Shown: positions 1-7,876 of the stretch, piece after piece | How positions within the stretch are numbered: the stretch's first letter is position 1 | Layout of the letters: each line of letters starts with the position of its first letter | NCBI GenBank assembly: GCA_020353515.1 | Contig: CP070695.1 | Span: 3,823,908-3,887,907, forward strand | Direction: 5' to 3' | Length of the DNA: 64,000 nucleotides | Origin: Candidatus Heimdallarchaeota archaeon | GTDB taxonomy: Archaea > Asgardarchaeota > Heimdallarchaeia > Hodarchaeales > Hodarchaeaceae | Notes under the pieces: generated by a model | Database searches by the model: none | What the model was told of the DNA's origin: nothing | Seen by the model: the letters and a program-made list of their open reading frames with translations, nothing else | Made by a program: the position numbers and the translations under genes

Positions 1-552
1 CTTCTACCAGATATTCACAATAATCCATTAATGCTTCTGCTTCTTGGTTTTTCTGCGGGTTTAGGAGCATCAATTGGTGAACTTACAGCATGGATCCTGG
101 GTAGAGCAGGAGAAAAGACACTAAAGGAATCATCAAAATTAGAGAAAATGAATCAATGGGTAGAAAAAGGATATGCCCCTTTTCTGATTTTTCTCTTTGC
201 AGCAACACCGCTACCTGATGATGCCTTCATGGTGGTATTAGGTCTGGCAAATTATACGTTGTGGAAAGTATTATTATTCTGTTTCATAGGAAAAGTAACT
301 TTGACATGTACAACCGCTTTTATAGCTTCTACAGCCAGCGAAACAACTCTGGGCCAGTTCTTTTTCAAACTTTATGGCATCGATTTGAAGATGATAGAAA
401 CAGGCGTGATTCAACCAACTTCCTTCATCGAGATAGTGCTTAGCACTGTAACTTGGATTCTCACGACATTATTAATCGCTGGATTTATTCTTATAGATTG
501 GAATGAAACGTATAACAAAATAACAAAATTTCTGAAACGAGAACATGTTTAA
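1..552 (+). CDS. VTT-domain (DedA/SNARE-associated type) membrane protein, 5' truncated
   Basis: The frame is open to the left edge of the window (L-L-P-D-I-H before the first Met at 31), so the N-terminus lies outside. The visible ~183 residues hold several hydrophobic segments. Near the start is a G-A-S-I-G-E-L-x-A-W-I-L-G-R motif, and later comes P-L-P-D-D followed by G-L-A-N-Y-T-L-W-K and F-I-G-K. This order matches the VTT (DedA/TMEM41/VMP1) fold, whose members act as lipid scramblases or transporters in the membrane. The specific substrate is unknown. It converges on the 2-hydroxyacid dehydrogenase gene with 10 bases between stops. Confidence 0.7.
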   Translation, partial: LLPDIHNNPLMLLLLGFSAGLGASIGELTAWILGRAGEKTLKESSKLEKMNQWVEKGYAPFLIFLFAATPLPDDAFMVVLGLANYTLWKVLLFCFIGKVTLTCTTAFIASTASETTLGQFFFKLYGIDLKMIETGVIQPTSFIEIVLSTVTWILTTLLIAGFILIDWNETYNKITKFLKREHV

Positions 553-562
553 GTGTTAAAAA

Positions 563-1543
563 TTATTTTAATTCTGGAATAAGATTGGGAGGTTGGTCTC
601 CTCGTTCTATTGCTAGAATATTATCTGCTACCATTTTGGCCATTGCATTACGTGCTTGAGTCGTTGCAGACCCAATATGTGGAGTCAAAACAACGTTCTT
701 CAATTCTCTTAGCTCAGTAGGAATAGAGGGTTCGTCATAAAATACATCTAATGCCGCTCCTGCAATTACTTTGTTTTTTAAAGCATTAATGAGTACTTTT
801 TCATTAATCACTTTCCCACGAGCAGTGTTAATTAGATATGCAGAGGGTTTCATAATCTCGAATTCACGTTCAGAAATTAAGTGGTGAGTTTCTGATGTAT
901 AAGGAACATTTATACTTATTATATCTGCTTCCTTAAGAACATCTTTAAGGTTTTCCTTGAAGACTAAGTTATATTCAGCTTCAATACTATGTTTCCGAGT
1001 TCGGGAATGATAGAGAACTCTCATATCAAAACCATAAGCTCTTTTCGCCACCGCAGTTCCGATACGTCCGAGACCGATAATCCCAAGAGTTTTTCCAGTG
1101 ATTTCAAATCCAAGTAAATATTTGGGTAACCATCCTGGGAATTTGTTATCACGACAAATAGTATCTCCCTCAACAATCCTACGTGTTACTGTGAGGATCA
1201 ATCCCCAAACAAGATCAGCAGTCGCGTTTGTTAACACGTCAGGAGTATTAGTTACAAGAATGTTTCTTTTTTTTGCAGAATTAATATCAATATTATTATA
1301 TCCAACTGCATAGTTTGCAATTCCCCGAAGTGATGGAGCTAAATCCATCAAATCTTCAGTTATATCTACAGAGAGAAGTGGTATAAGAAAATCGGCAGTT
1401 GGGAGTAGCTCTTGCAATTGAGATTTAATCGAAATGGTTTCATCTAAAATCTTTATATCCATAGATTTCTTTAAGATATTTAGACCTGTTTCAGGGATTG
1501 AATGTGTGCATAGCACTAGTGGACGTGAATTCATCATAATCAC
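563..1543 (-). CDS. D-isomer-specific 2-hydroxyacid dehydrogenase (glyoxylate/hydroxypyruvate reductase-like)
   Basis: The 326-aa protein has the usual family length. It contains the NAD(P)-binding G-L-G-R-I-G-T motif near residue 155. The catalytic Arg lies in N-T-A-R-G-K, the Glu in Y-D-E-P and the His in T-P-H-I-G-S-A-T, which together define the family. P-H-I-G-S-A-T-x-x-A-R is closest to the archaeal glyoxylate reductase (GyaR) subgroup. It would reduce glyoxylate, hydroxypyruvate or a related 2-oxoacid in the cytosol. The GTG start overlaps the TGA of the upstream nucleotidyltransferase by four bases (GTGA), so the genes are translationally coupled; an ATG at 1537 is an alternative start. 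The exact substrate is not decided by sequence. Confidence 0.85.
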   Translation of the reverse strand: MIMMNSRPLVLCTHSIPETGLNILKKSMDIKILDETISIKSQLQELLPTADFLIPLLSVDITEDLMDLAPSLRGIANYAVGYNNIDINSAKKRNILVTNTPDVLTNATADLVWGLILTVTRRIVEGDTICRDNKFPGWLPKYLLGFEITGKTLGIIGLGRIGTAVAKRAYGFDMRVLYHSRTRKHSIEAEYNLVFKENLKDVLKEADIISINVPYTSETHHLISEREFEIMKPSAYLINTARGKVINEKVLINALKNKVIAGAALDVFYDEPSIPTELRELKNVVLTPHIGSATTQARNAMAKMVADNILAIERGDQPPNLIPELK

Positions 1544-2661
1544 TCATCATTCAGATATTTCTGTACTTCTCCAATATCATCAAATCTTAAAATCTCCATA
1601 TCACGGTTTTTACAGAATTCCTGCAACATAAAATTAAGTTTAGTAGCGTTTTTTTCAATTTTTTGGAAATCTTTTTTGGATATTCCCTCCATAAGATTAG
1701 GCAGCATTAATTTAAGGTAAAATGTTTTGATTTCCTCAAAGAAGTTGAAATTATCAACATCTACAATTTGGTTTCCTTCATAATGAGCAAGCTCCTCAGC
1801 AATCCATATTTGGAGTTCCGTTGCAGCATAACTAACTGCGAGTATATCTTTTTTATTACAAGCTGATAGGATCTTATTGACGTATGCTTTCATGCTGATA
1901 TAATTGTTACAGGTTTTATCTTCTGTAGTTTCATCTATAACAATATTCTGCTGTTTTTTCAATATCATTTCTCGCATTCCCATCATCAATTCCCGTCCTA
2001 AATCCACCATTTCAACAAAGTTATCCGTAGTGCTGAGAGCTGTGACTAGATTTTGATAATTATCGGGTAATGATGAGAAATGGAAAGCCTCATGTAGATT
2101 AGACCCCCAATTTTTCATCAAAAAGGAATTGTTAGCAAGAGAAAGGTTCCTAACCGTTTTATTTATGAGTTGCCATGCAGCCCAACGTGCGGAGAGTAGA
2201 TCAGAATTTTTTTGTGCAATCTTTATTTCTTCAAGGTGAGAATATCCTGAATTAAAATCTGCCATTATTTGTTTAAGATTATCTTCTTCCTTTCGTTGGG
2301 TTTCTATGATTAATAAGTTAAAACGAATTTTATCAGAATTAGATCTAGAATATAAAATCTTACCTTTAGTAAATAATGCAGCTGATACAGCCCATGGACT
2401 CCTATTCTCTTTTCCTAAAGCCATCGTTTCAGCTTGTTTCCAATCCATTTTCCAAAAATCTACTGTATGGCCTTGGAAGATAAATTCCCAAGGAAGATCA
2501 GTATCTTCATTATCATCAACAATTGCGTACATGTCGAGATCAGAGAATTTATTATCCTTTTCTCGAGCAGTTGAACCGTATAGAACAATTATAGCGATTT
2601 TATCAGGATTTCGTCTCACAGCTTGGTTTTTAAGACATTCAGATAATTCTAATAGTGTCAT
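1540..2661 (-). CDS. Nucleotidyltransferase (DNA polymerase beta superfamily, MNT-type)
   Basis: Residues ~27-45 contain Y-G-S-T-A-R followed by S-D-L-D, the G-S-x(n)-D-x-D metal-binding signature of pol-beta-type nucleotidyltransferases. The remaining ~300 residues are largely helical with no second recognised catalytic motif. The overall shape recalls small-molecule (aminoglycoside-like) nucleotidyltransferases with a helical substrate domain rather than tRNA or poly(A) enzymes. The substrate is unknown. The gene sits between the amidohydrolase (18 bases upstream) and the hydroxyacid dehydrogenase (4-base overlap), forming a three-gene operon. Confidence 0.7.
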   Translation of the reverse strand: MTLLELSECLKNQAVRRNPDKIAIIVLYGSTAREKDNKFSDLDMYAIVDDNEDTDLPWEFIFQGHTVDFWKMDWKQAETMALGKENRSPWAVSAALFTKGKILYSRSNSDKIRFNLLIIETQRKEEDNLKQIMADFNSGYSHLEEIKIAQKNSDLLSARWAAWQLINKTVRNLSLANNSFLMKNWGSNLHEAFHFSSLPDNYQNLVTALSTTDNFVEMVDLGRELMMGMREMILKKQQNIVIDETTEDKTCNNYISMKAYVNKILSACNKKDILAVSYAATELQIWIAEELAHYEGNQIVDVDNFNFFEEIKTFYLKLMLPNLMEGISKKDFQKIEKNATKLNFMLQEFCKNRDMEILRFDDIGEVQKYLNDE

Positions 2662-2679
2662 TTTACTTCCACGTAGACA

Positions 2680-4236
2680 TTACACTTTTGAATAGACCTC
2701 TTCTCCTCCAACAATTGTACTTTCTATCAAACTATCATTTAACTTTTCTGGATCTAAATTAAAGGGTGAATCTGATAAAATTACAAAATCTGCATATTTT
2801 CCAATAGCAATACTTCCGAGTTTGGATTCCATAAATAATGCTTGGGCATTACTGAGAGTATAAGCCTGAAGTGCTTCCTTGACTGAAATTTTTACATCGG
2901 TCTTAGGAAAAGTTATAGCTTTTTGGATTCCATAGAAAGGAGAGAGAGGCATATTATCTGAACCAAAATGAAGGGATAAACCATGTTGTAGAATGGTTGA
3001 GTATCGATTTAAGGTCATAAAACGTGCTTCTCCTAATCGTGTCTCGTAAAGTTCACCAGGGTACTCCCATTTGAGGAAATTAGGCTGCATTGAAAGAAGA
3101 ATCCCTAACTCTTTTGCCTTCTGAATTTGCACGTCAGTTATCATTTCAGCATGTTCAATCCGGTGTCTGCGAGACGATGAATTCTTCCCAGATTTCTTGA
3201 TTCCCTTTTCATAACAATTAAGAAGCTTCTCTATAGCAAGATCCCCAATTGCGTGGATACAGAGAGTATAATCATTTTCTTCTGCAAAGACAATCTGAGA
3301 AATAAGTTCATCTTCGTCCAAGAATTGGTCTCCTTTCCCTTCTGCATCTTGATACGAAAGACTGATCAAAGCCGTATGTGCCCCAAGAGCACCATCAAAA
3401 AAGCCTTTAAACCCTGAAAATCTCACTTTTGAGGAACCCCAATTTTGATTCATACCCAAAACTGAGAACTCATTCATTAATTCCCGTGTTGGATTAAGAA
3501 AGATTCGGATTGGTAACTTATCTTCCAAATCTAGTCTGAAATAAGCATGCATCAAATTTTGTTGTCCTGATGGCATAATTGTTAGATTATCAACTGCTGC
3601 TGTTATACCTTTTGTAGCTGCAATATAACAGGATTCATCTATGCTCTTAGGAATTTTTTCCTTATAATACGAGGATAAATCTAACCAAACATCTTTCAAA
3701 ATTCCTGTCAATTCTCCTGAAGGATCTTTTTCAAGACCAGGATGAGATTCAGGGATAGAAAGCTTTTCTAGAGCAAGAGAGTTTGCAACAACTAAATGAC
3801 CATCTTCTCTATGTGTGTATAAAGGATTTTGAGGACTAATTTCATCGAGTGCCCTTTTTGTGAGAAATTCTTGACGATCCTTCCATTTAGATTCATCCCA
3901 GTTTGAAGCAAAAATCCATTCCCCAGGTTTCTTGGTTTTTGCCTCCTTCTCTAGGCGCTTAATAACTTCTTCATATGTCTGATAAGAACCTAAATCAATC
4001 GAAATAATATGAGCTTCTTTCCAGAGATGTGTATGAAGATCGATAAATCCTGGAATAATTGTCTTTCCTTCAACATCAAGCACAGAAATCGCTTTATCAA
4101 TTATTTTTGATTTATCTTCACCTACATAGGTAAATTTATCAGCCTTAATCCCTATCATTTCTGCTGATTCTCTATTTGGATCCATTGTAACAATATTTGC
4201 ATTGTATAGTACCCAATCATAGGACTGATCAGTCAT
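2680..4236 (-). CDS. Amidohydrolase, YtcJ-like (amidohydrolase 3 family)
   Basis: The 518-aa protein begins with the composite-domain motif Y-N-A-N-I-V-T-M-D. The metal-binding H-T-H follows in G-F-I-D-L-H-T-H, then H-A-I-G-D, R-I-E-H-A and the catalytic Asp in G-S-D-N-M-P. This set and length match YtcJ-like metal-dependent amidohydrolases, cytosolic enzymes of largely undefined substrate (N-acyl or cyclic amides). A GTGAG SD lies five bases before the ATG. It is the first gene of the operon with the nucleotidyltransferase and the 2-hydroxyacid dehydrogenase, and is divergent from hypE across a 136-base AT-rich gap that must hold both promoters. Confidence 0.82.
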   Translation of the reverse strand: MTDQSYDWVLYNANIVTMDPNRESAEMIGIKADKFTYVGEDKSKIIDKAISVLDVEGKTIIPGFIDLHTHLWKEAHIISIDLGSYQTYEEVIKRLEKEAKTKKPGEWIFASNWDESKWKDRQEFLTKRALDEISPQNPLYTHREDGHLVVANSLALEKLSIPESHPGLEKDPSGELTGILKDVWLDLSSYYKEKIPKSIDESCYIAATKGITAAVDNLTIMPSGQQNLMHAYFRLDLEDKLPIRIFLNPTRELMNEFSVLGMNQNWGSSKVRFSGFKGFFDGALGAHTALISLSYQDAEGKGDQFLDEDELISQIVFAEENDYTLCIHAIGDLAIEKLLNCYEKGIKKSGKNSSSRRHRIEHAEMITDVQIQKAKELGILLSMQPNFLKWEYPGELYETRLGEARFMTLNRYSTILQHGLSLHFGSDNMPLSPFYGIQKAITFPKTDVKISVKEALQAYTLSNAQALFMESKLGSIAIGKYADFVILSDSPFNLDPEKLNDSLIESTIVGGEEVYSKV

Positions 4237-4372
4237 TTGGTCTCACTTTCCTTTTTTTTTGACTTTAAGTGTTCTATTAAAAGTGGTTTTCTTTTTATCG
4301 AAGATTAGATGATTATACCTAAGTGGCTAAATGTAGAGAATTAATTCCTATTTCACCTCACAATCAATAGGC

Positions 4373-5431
4373 GTGAAGATAATCATGGCTAAAAAAGAAA
4401 TTGATGACAGAATTGTTGAATTGGATATGGGACAGGGTGGGAAAAAAATGGATATTCTGTTAGATTTTATTACAGAACGAATAAAGATTAAAAAGATCTT
4501 AGAAGGTGTTGGGGTTGAATCTTACGATGATGGTGCAATCATTCCATTTGAGGTTTCATCGAAGGATCTAGTTGTAACCACAGATTCATACACAGTTTCT
4601 CCTCTCTTCTTTCGAGGAGGTAATATCGGAACATTGGCAGCGGCAGGCACAATAAATGATCTATTAATGATGGGAGCAAAACCCATTGCCATTACCTTAG
4701 CCTTAATCATTAAAGAGGGTTTTAAGTTTTCAGATTTAGGAACTATTATTGATACAATATCTGAAATTACAGCAGAACATAATATTGCTATCGTAGCGGG
4801 TGATACAAAAGTATTACCTCAAAGTACAATGGTTGAGGCTGGAATGTTCATTAATACAACTGGGGTTGGAATTATCCCTGCAGGAAAACGAATCATGGAT
4901 CGATTAATACACCCTGGTGACAAAATAATCGCTTCTGGCACGTTAGGAGATCATGGATTTGCTATGTTGGTAAGTCGGGAAGGAATTGAGCTTGAGACTA
5001 CTCTCGGATCCGATGTGGCAGCATTAAGCTCGTTGATACTACCAATCCTCAAATATCGTGTTCATGCTATGAAAGATCCAACAAGAGGAGGATTGACCGC
5101 GGTATTAGCAGAATGGGCTGTGAAATCATCAGTTTCTCTTTGGATTGAGGAGAGTGAAATACCGATTTCTGAAGAAGTCAGAGTTGTATCAGAAATCTTT
5201 GGTATTGATCCATTAAATGTTTCCTGTGAAGGAAAAGCAATAATTGCAATACATCCCGAGGATGCAGATGTTGTCCTTCAAATCCTTAAATCCTCCCCGT
5301 TAGGTCAAGATGCAGCAATTATTGGTGAAGCTCGAGAAGAAAGACCTGGGAAAGTCCTTATGAAAACCATCATTGGGGGTCATCGGATTCTAGATAAGCC
5401 AGTTGGGGAACCTATCCCCCGAGTCTGTTGA
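4373..5431 (+). CDS. hypE: Hydrogenase maturation protein HypE
   Basis: HypE carries the thiocarboxamide that it dehydrates to the cyanide ligand of [NiFe]-hydrogenase. This 352-aa protein has the AIR-synthase/PurM-like ATP-binding fold: D-M-G-Q-G-G-K near the start, T-D-S-Y-T-V-S-P and A-G-D-T-K. It ends in P-R-V-C, the C-terminal Cys that receives the carbamoyl group. The start is GTG 4373 or ATG 4385. It converges on hypC. No hydrogenase structural gene or other hyp gene is in the window, so the target enzyme must be encoded elsewhere. Confidence 0.93.
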   Translation: MKIIMAKKEIDDRIVELDMGQGGKKMDILLDFITERIKIKKILEGVGVESYDDGAIIPFEVSSKDLVVTTDSYTVSPLFFRGGNIGTLAAAGTINDLLMMGAKPIAITLALIIKEGFKFSDLGTIIDTISEITAEHNIAIVAGDTKVLPQSTMVEAGMFINTTGVGIIPAGKRIMDRLIHPGDKIIASGTLGDHGFAMLVSREGIELETTLGSDVAALSSLILPILKYRVHAMKDPTRGGLTAVLAEWAVKSSVSLWIEESEIPISEEVRVVSEIFGIDPLNVSCEGKAIIAIHPEDADVVLQILKSSPLGQDAAIIGEAREERPGKVLMKTIIGGHRILDKPVGEPIPRVC

Positions 5432-5443
5432 TTAATTTCATCA

Positions 5444-5695
5444 TCAGCCTGTTGATGTTTTCTCCTCTTCTTGAAGTTTCCAAATTTCCTCCCACATCGC
5501 TAACGTTTCTTTAGCTTCTTCTGGCTCCATTTTAGAAACAGCATATCCTGTATGAATTAAAATCCAATCCCCAATTTTTATCTCTTCAGGCATCAAAGCT
5601 ATACTAACTTCACGAGTAACTCCTTTTCCAAAATCAGCAATGATGACATCGTCACTAATAAATTTCTTAACTTGCGCAGGAATTGCTAAACACAT
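5444..5695 (-). CDS. hypC: Hydrogenase maturation chaperone HypC
   Basis: HypC binds the Fe(CN)2CO precursor and the hydrogenase large subunit. The essential N-terminal Met-Cys decides the start: the frame opens upstream (M-Y-K-F-K) but the functional N-terminus is M-C-L-A-I-P at 5695, so I use that ATG. D-F-G-K-G-V-T-R-E-V and G-D-W-I-L-I-H-T-G-Y-A are the conserved OB-fold core. The protein is 83 aa, typical for the family. It is convergent with hypE (12-base gap) rather than co-transcribed, an unusual layout for these partners. Confidence 0.92.
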   Translation of the reverse strand: MCLAIPAQVKKFISDDVIIADFGKGVTREVSIALMPEEIKIGDWILIHTGYAVSKMEPEEAKETLAMWEEIWKLQEEEKTSTG

Positions 5696-5800
5696 CTTAA
5701 ACTTATACAACCCTTCATTTGATCATATTAATGTTCATCTTCTTGTGGTTTAAATTTTCTGTTTTTCTTTCATAAATCCAGTAAGAAGTATATAATTAAA

Positions 5801-6580
5801 TTACTCTTGAGGTGAGTCTAATTCGTTGAGAATTGTTGTCACATCAATCTGTTCAAAATTAATTCTTAAAGAACGAAGTAAAGCCCCAAGCAATATTCCT
5901 GCGTACATTGGTAAATTCAGATATGTTATCCAGTCTATCAATTCCCATGTTACTACATCTAAAGATAGATTATGTACTCCCTTGATCACAATCCATGAGA
6001 AACATGTTATAAATGTAAAGGCAGCACAACACGTTCCTAAGAGAAATATTAATTGCGTTAATTCTAGTAATTTGAGTTCTTCTCCTTCAAATTGATCAAG
6101 AACGGAATTTATTCGTATAATTGCCCTGATAAAAATGTATAGAAGAGAAATAATGGCCAGAAAGTATACTAATAGCTCTACGGTCAGAGAAATTTCTAAT
6201 AAATAAATATCTGGTTTGATAGCAACTAGTGCAGCTGATCCAATGGCCGCACCAAAAACAGGTAACAAATATCGTTCAATTTCTCGTGACCGATTGAGAA
6301 ATGCTGATAGATAAGAATTTCCTACTTCAAGAAAAAGAAGCCAAATGACTATATTTGTGATTAGAAAGAGCTGGAGTTGAAACGATTGTGGAAGAAGAAC
6401 TGCAATGAATAAAAGTACAAAAATCAATGTTCCCAGAAGAAAAGTAAAGGCAATATGAAGCATCGTTTTTTCTCCTTTCTGGCGATAATTTTTAAAAAAT
6501 ACCAGAAAATTCAGGAAAGCGAGTCCAGCTGTAAGGAGTAAAGGTAAAGCTAGGATTAATATTTCTAGTAAGCCACTCAT
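5801..6580 (-). CDS. Seven-TM integral membrane protein, unknown function
   Basis: The 259-aa protein is built of about seven hydrophobic helices with short polar loops and a cytoplasmic-looking acidic C-tail (E-L-D-S-P-Q-E). I recognise no catalytic motif. The topology resembles small sensor or transport proteins often called 7-TM hypothetical in Asgard genomes. Its ATG overlaps the TGA of the RHH-type gene upstream (ATGA), and a GAGGAG SD precedes it, so the two are translated together. That pairing suggests the RHH protein and the membrane protein belong to one functional unit, but the role is unknown. Confidence 0.55.
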   Translation of the reverse strand: MSGLLEILILALPLLLTAGLAFLNFLVFFKNYRQKGEKTMLHIAFTFLLGTLIFVLLFIAVLLPQSFQLQLFLITNIVIWLLFLEVGNSYLSAFLNRSREIERYLLPVFGAAIGSAALVAIKPDIYLLEISLTVELLVYFLAIISLLYIFIRAIIRINSVLDQFEGEELKLLELTQLIFLLGTCCAAFTFITCFSWIVIKGVHNLSLDVVTWELIDWITYLNLPMYAGILLGALLRSLRINFEQIDVTTILNELDSPQE

Positions 6581-6786
6581 TGATAATACTCCTCATGATT
6601 ATTTTCATCAAGTCCTAATTCGTGGAATATCCTAGCAGCATAATCTTTTGCCCATAGTTCTGTTCTCTCCTCTAGAACCCTTGCGGCTAAAACACTAATT
6701 TTCAGATTCAAAATTTTGGCGTTTTTTTCAAGAATTTCTCTAGTTTTTTTATTGATTCTGATGGATAATACCGTAGTTCGTGACAT
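6577..6786 (-). CDS. Small ribbon-helix-helix (CopG/MetJ-like) protein
   Basis: The 69-aa protein reads M-S-R-T-T-V-L-S-I-R-I-N followed by K-K-T-R-E-I-L-E-K-N-A and a second helix. This is the beta-strand/helix/helix pattern of RHH DNA-binding proteins, often transcription regulators or antitoxins. The frame is open upstream to 6882, but those 32 residues would overlap the divergent prenyltransferase gene and look unlike a protein, so I start at the internal ATG 6786. The stop overlaps the start of the seven-TM gene. No toxin partner is recognisable. Confidence 0.65.
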   Translation of the reverse strand: MSRTTVLSIRINKKTREILEKNAKILNLKISVLAARVLEERTELWAKDYAARIFHELGLDENNHEEYYQ

Positions 6787-6908
6787 TTGAAAATCTCTCT
6801 TTATAAGTAAACTTTGTAAACGATGCAAACGGGGAGTTATCAAGTCATCTCTTAAATCTCTGCATGGAAATAATTTCTTCAATAATTGGACTAGGAGACT
6901 TTGTAAGA

Positions 6909-7868
6909 ATGAGTGACCTTACTCTCAATTTAGAACCCGCACAAACACAGTTAAATCATTCTCTTATAAGCCGAATTCTTATTTGGATTCAAGCTCTCCG
7001 AGCACCCTTTTTCACGGCTTCAATTGTTCCCCTTGTATTGGGAATGGCTATTGCTTGGTATGAAACTAGGATTTTTGATCCTCTTTTAGGATTTCTAACT
7101 CTCCTTGCGGGTGTCGCAATTCACGCAGGAACGAACTTAATTAACGATTATTTTGATCAACCCACAGATGATCTGAATCAAAATTTTTCCCCTTTCAATG
7201 GTGGCTCCCGAATGATTCAGAATAATGTTCTGGTACCACGTCAGATTCTAATTGCATCTGTAATCTGCTATCTCGTAGGGGTTGTTACAGCTCTCTTTAT
7301 TATCATATATACAGGCGGATTTTTATTGTTGCTCTTCTTAGCTATTGCAGTACTCTTAGGACTCTTCTATACAGCTCTTCCTGTTCAACTTAGTTATCGG
7401 GGATTAGGTGAGATTGCGGTATTCGTTGGTTTTGGACCTCTTGGAGTTTTAAGTGCATTTTTCATTCAATTAGGATATATTAATTGGGGATTATGTTTGA
7501 TGGCTTCAATCCCGATTGCTTTCTTAATTGCAATGGTTTTGTTTCTTAATGAATTTCAAGATAGGGAAGCAGATCAAGAAGCTGGTAAAAAAACTCTTGT
7601 TGTCGTTTTAGGGAAGAGTTCAGGAATTAAAATCTATTTAACAGGCATGATCATTGCATATATCTTCCTTCTCGTTGGTATATTCTTTACAATATTTCCC
7701 TTATCATTATTATTACCTTTTATCACTCTTCCATTGGCAATTAAAGCAATATTGACTGCAACAGAAAATTATCAACTGATCAAAGAGCTACAACCTGCCA
7801 ATGCTATGACAATTCTCACTCATTTTATTTTTGGTATCATGATGGCATTGGCGTTCTTACTAGCATAG
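6909..7868 (+). CDS. UbiA-family prenyltransferase, MenA-like (1,4-dihydroxy-2-naphthoate polyprenyltransferase)
   Basis: The polytopic membrane protein has about eight TM helices. The first Asp-rich motif is N-D-Y-F-D-Q-P-T-D-D, followed by F-N-G-G-S-R-M-I-Q; the second is N-E-F-Q-D-R-E-A-D-Q-E-A-G-K. The F-N-G-G-S-R element is typical of MenA, which prenylates dihydroxynaphthoate to make menaquinone. I choose ATG 6909 (M-S-D-L-T-L); the frame also allows 6864, which reaches into the divergent RHH promoter region. A menaquinone route would supply the electron acceptor for the SDH encoded at 20.6-24.0 kb. Other UbiA substrates (e.g. geranylgeranylglyceryl phosphate) cannot be excluded. Confidence 0.75.
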   Translation: MSDLTLNLEPAQTQLNHSLISRILIWIQALRAPFFTASIVPLVLGMAIAWYETRIFDPLLGFLTLLAGVAIHAGTNLINDYFDQPTDDLNQNFSPFNGGSRMIQNNVLVPRQILIASVICYLVGVVTALFIIIYTGGFLLLLFLAIAVLLGLFYTALPVQLSYRGLGEIAVFVGFGPLGVLSAFFIQLGYINWGLCLMASIPIAFLIAMVLFLNEFQDREADQEAGKKTLVVVLGKSSGIKIYLTGMIIAYIFLLVGIFFTIFPLSLLLPFITLPLAIKAILTATENYQLIKELQPANAMTILTHFIFGIMMALAFLLA

Positions 7869-7876
7869 ATCTTTCT

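Noticed and set aside
6787..6882. N-terminal extension of the RHH protein
   Set aside because: Its 32 residues would overlap the divergent prenyltransferase leader and lack protein-like character; M-S-R-T-T at 6786 fits the RHH fold.
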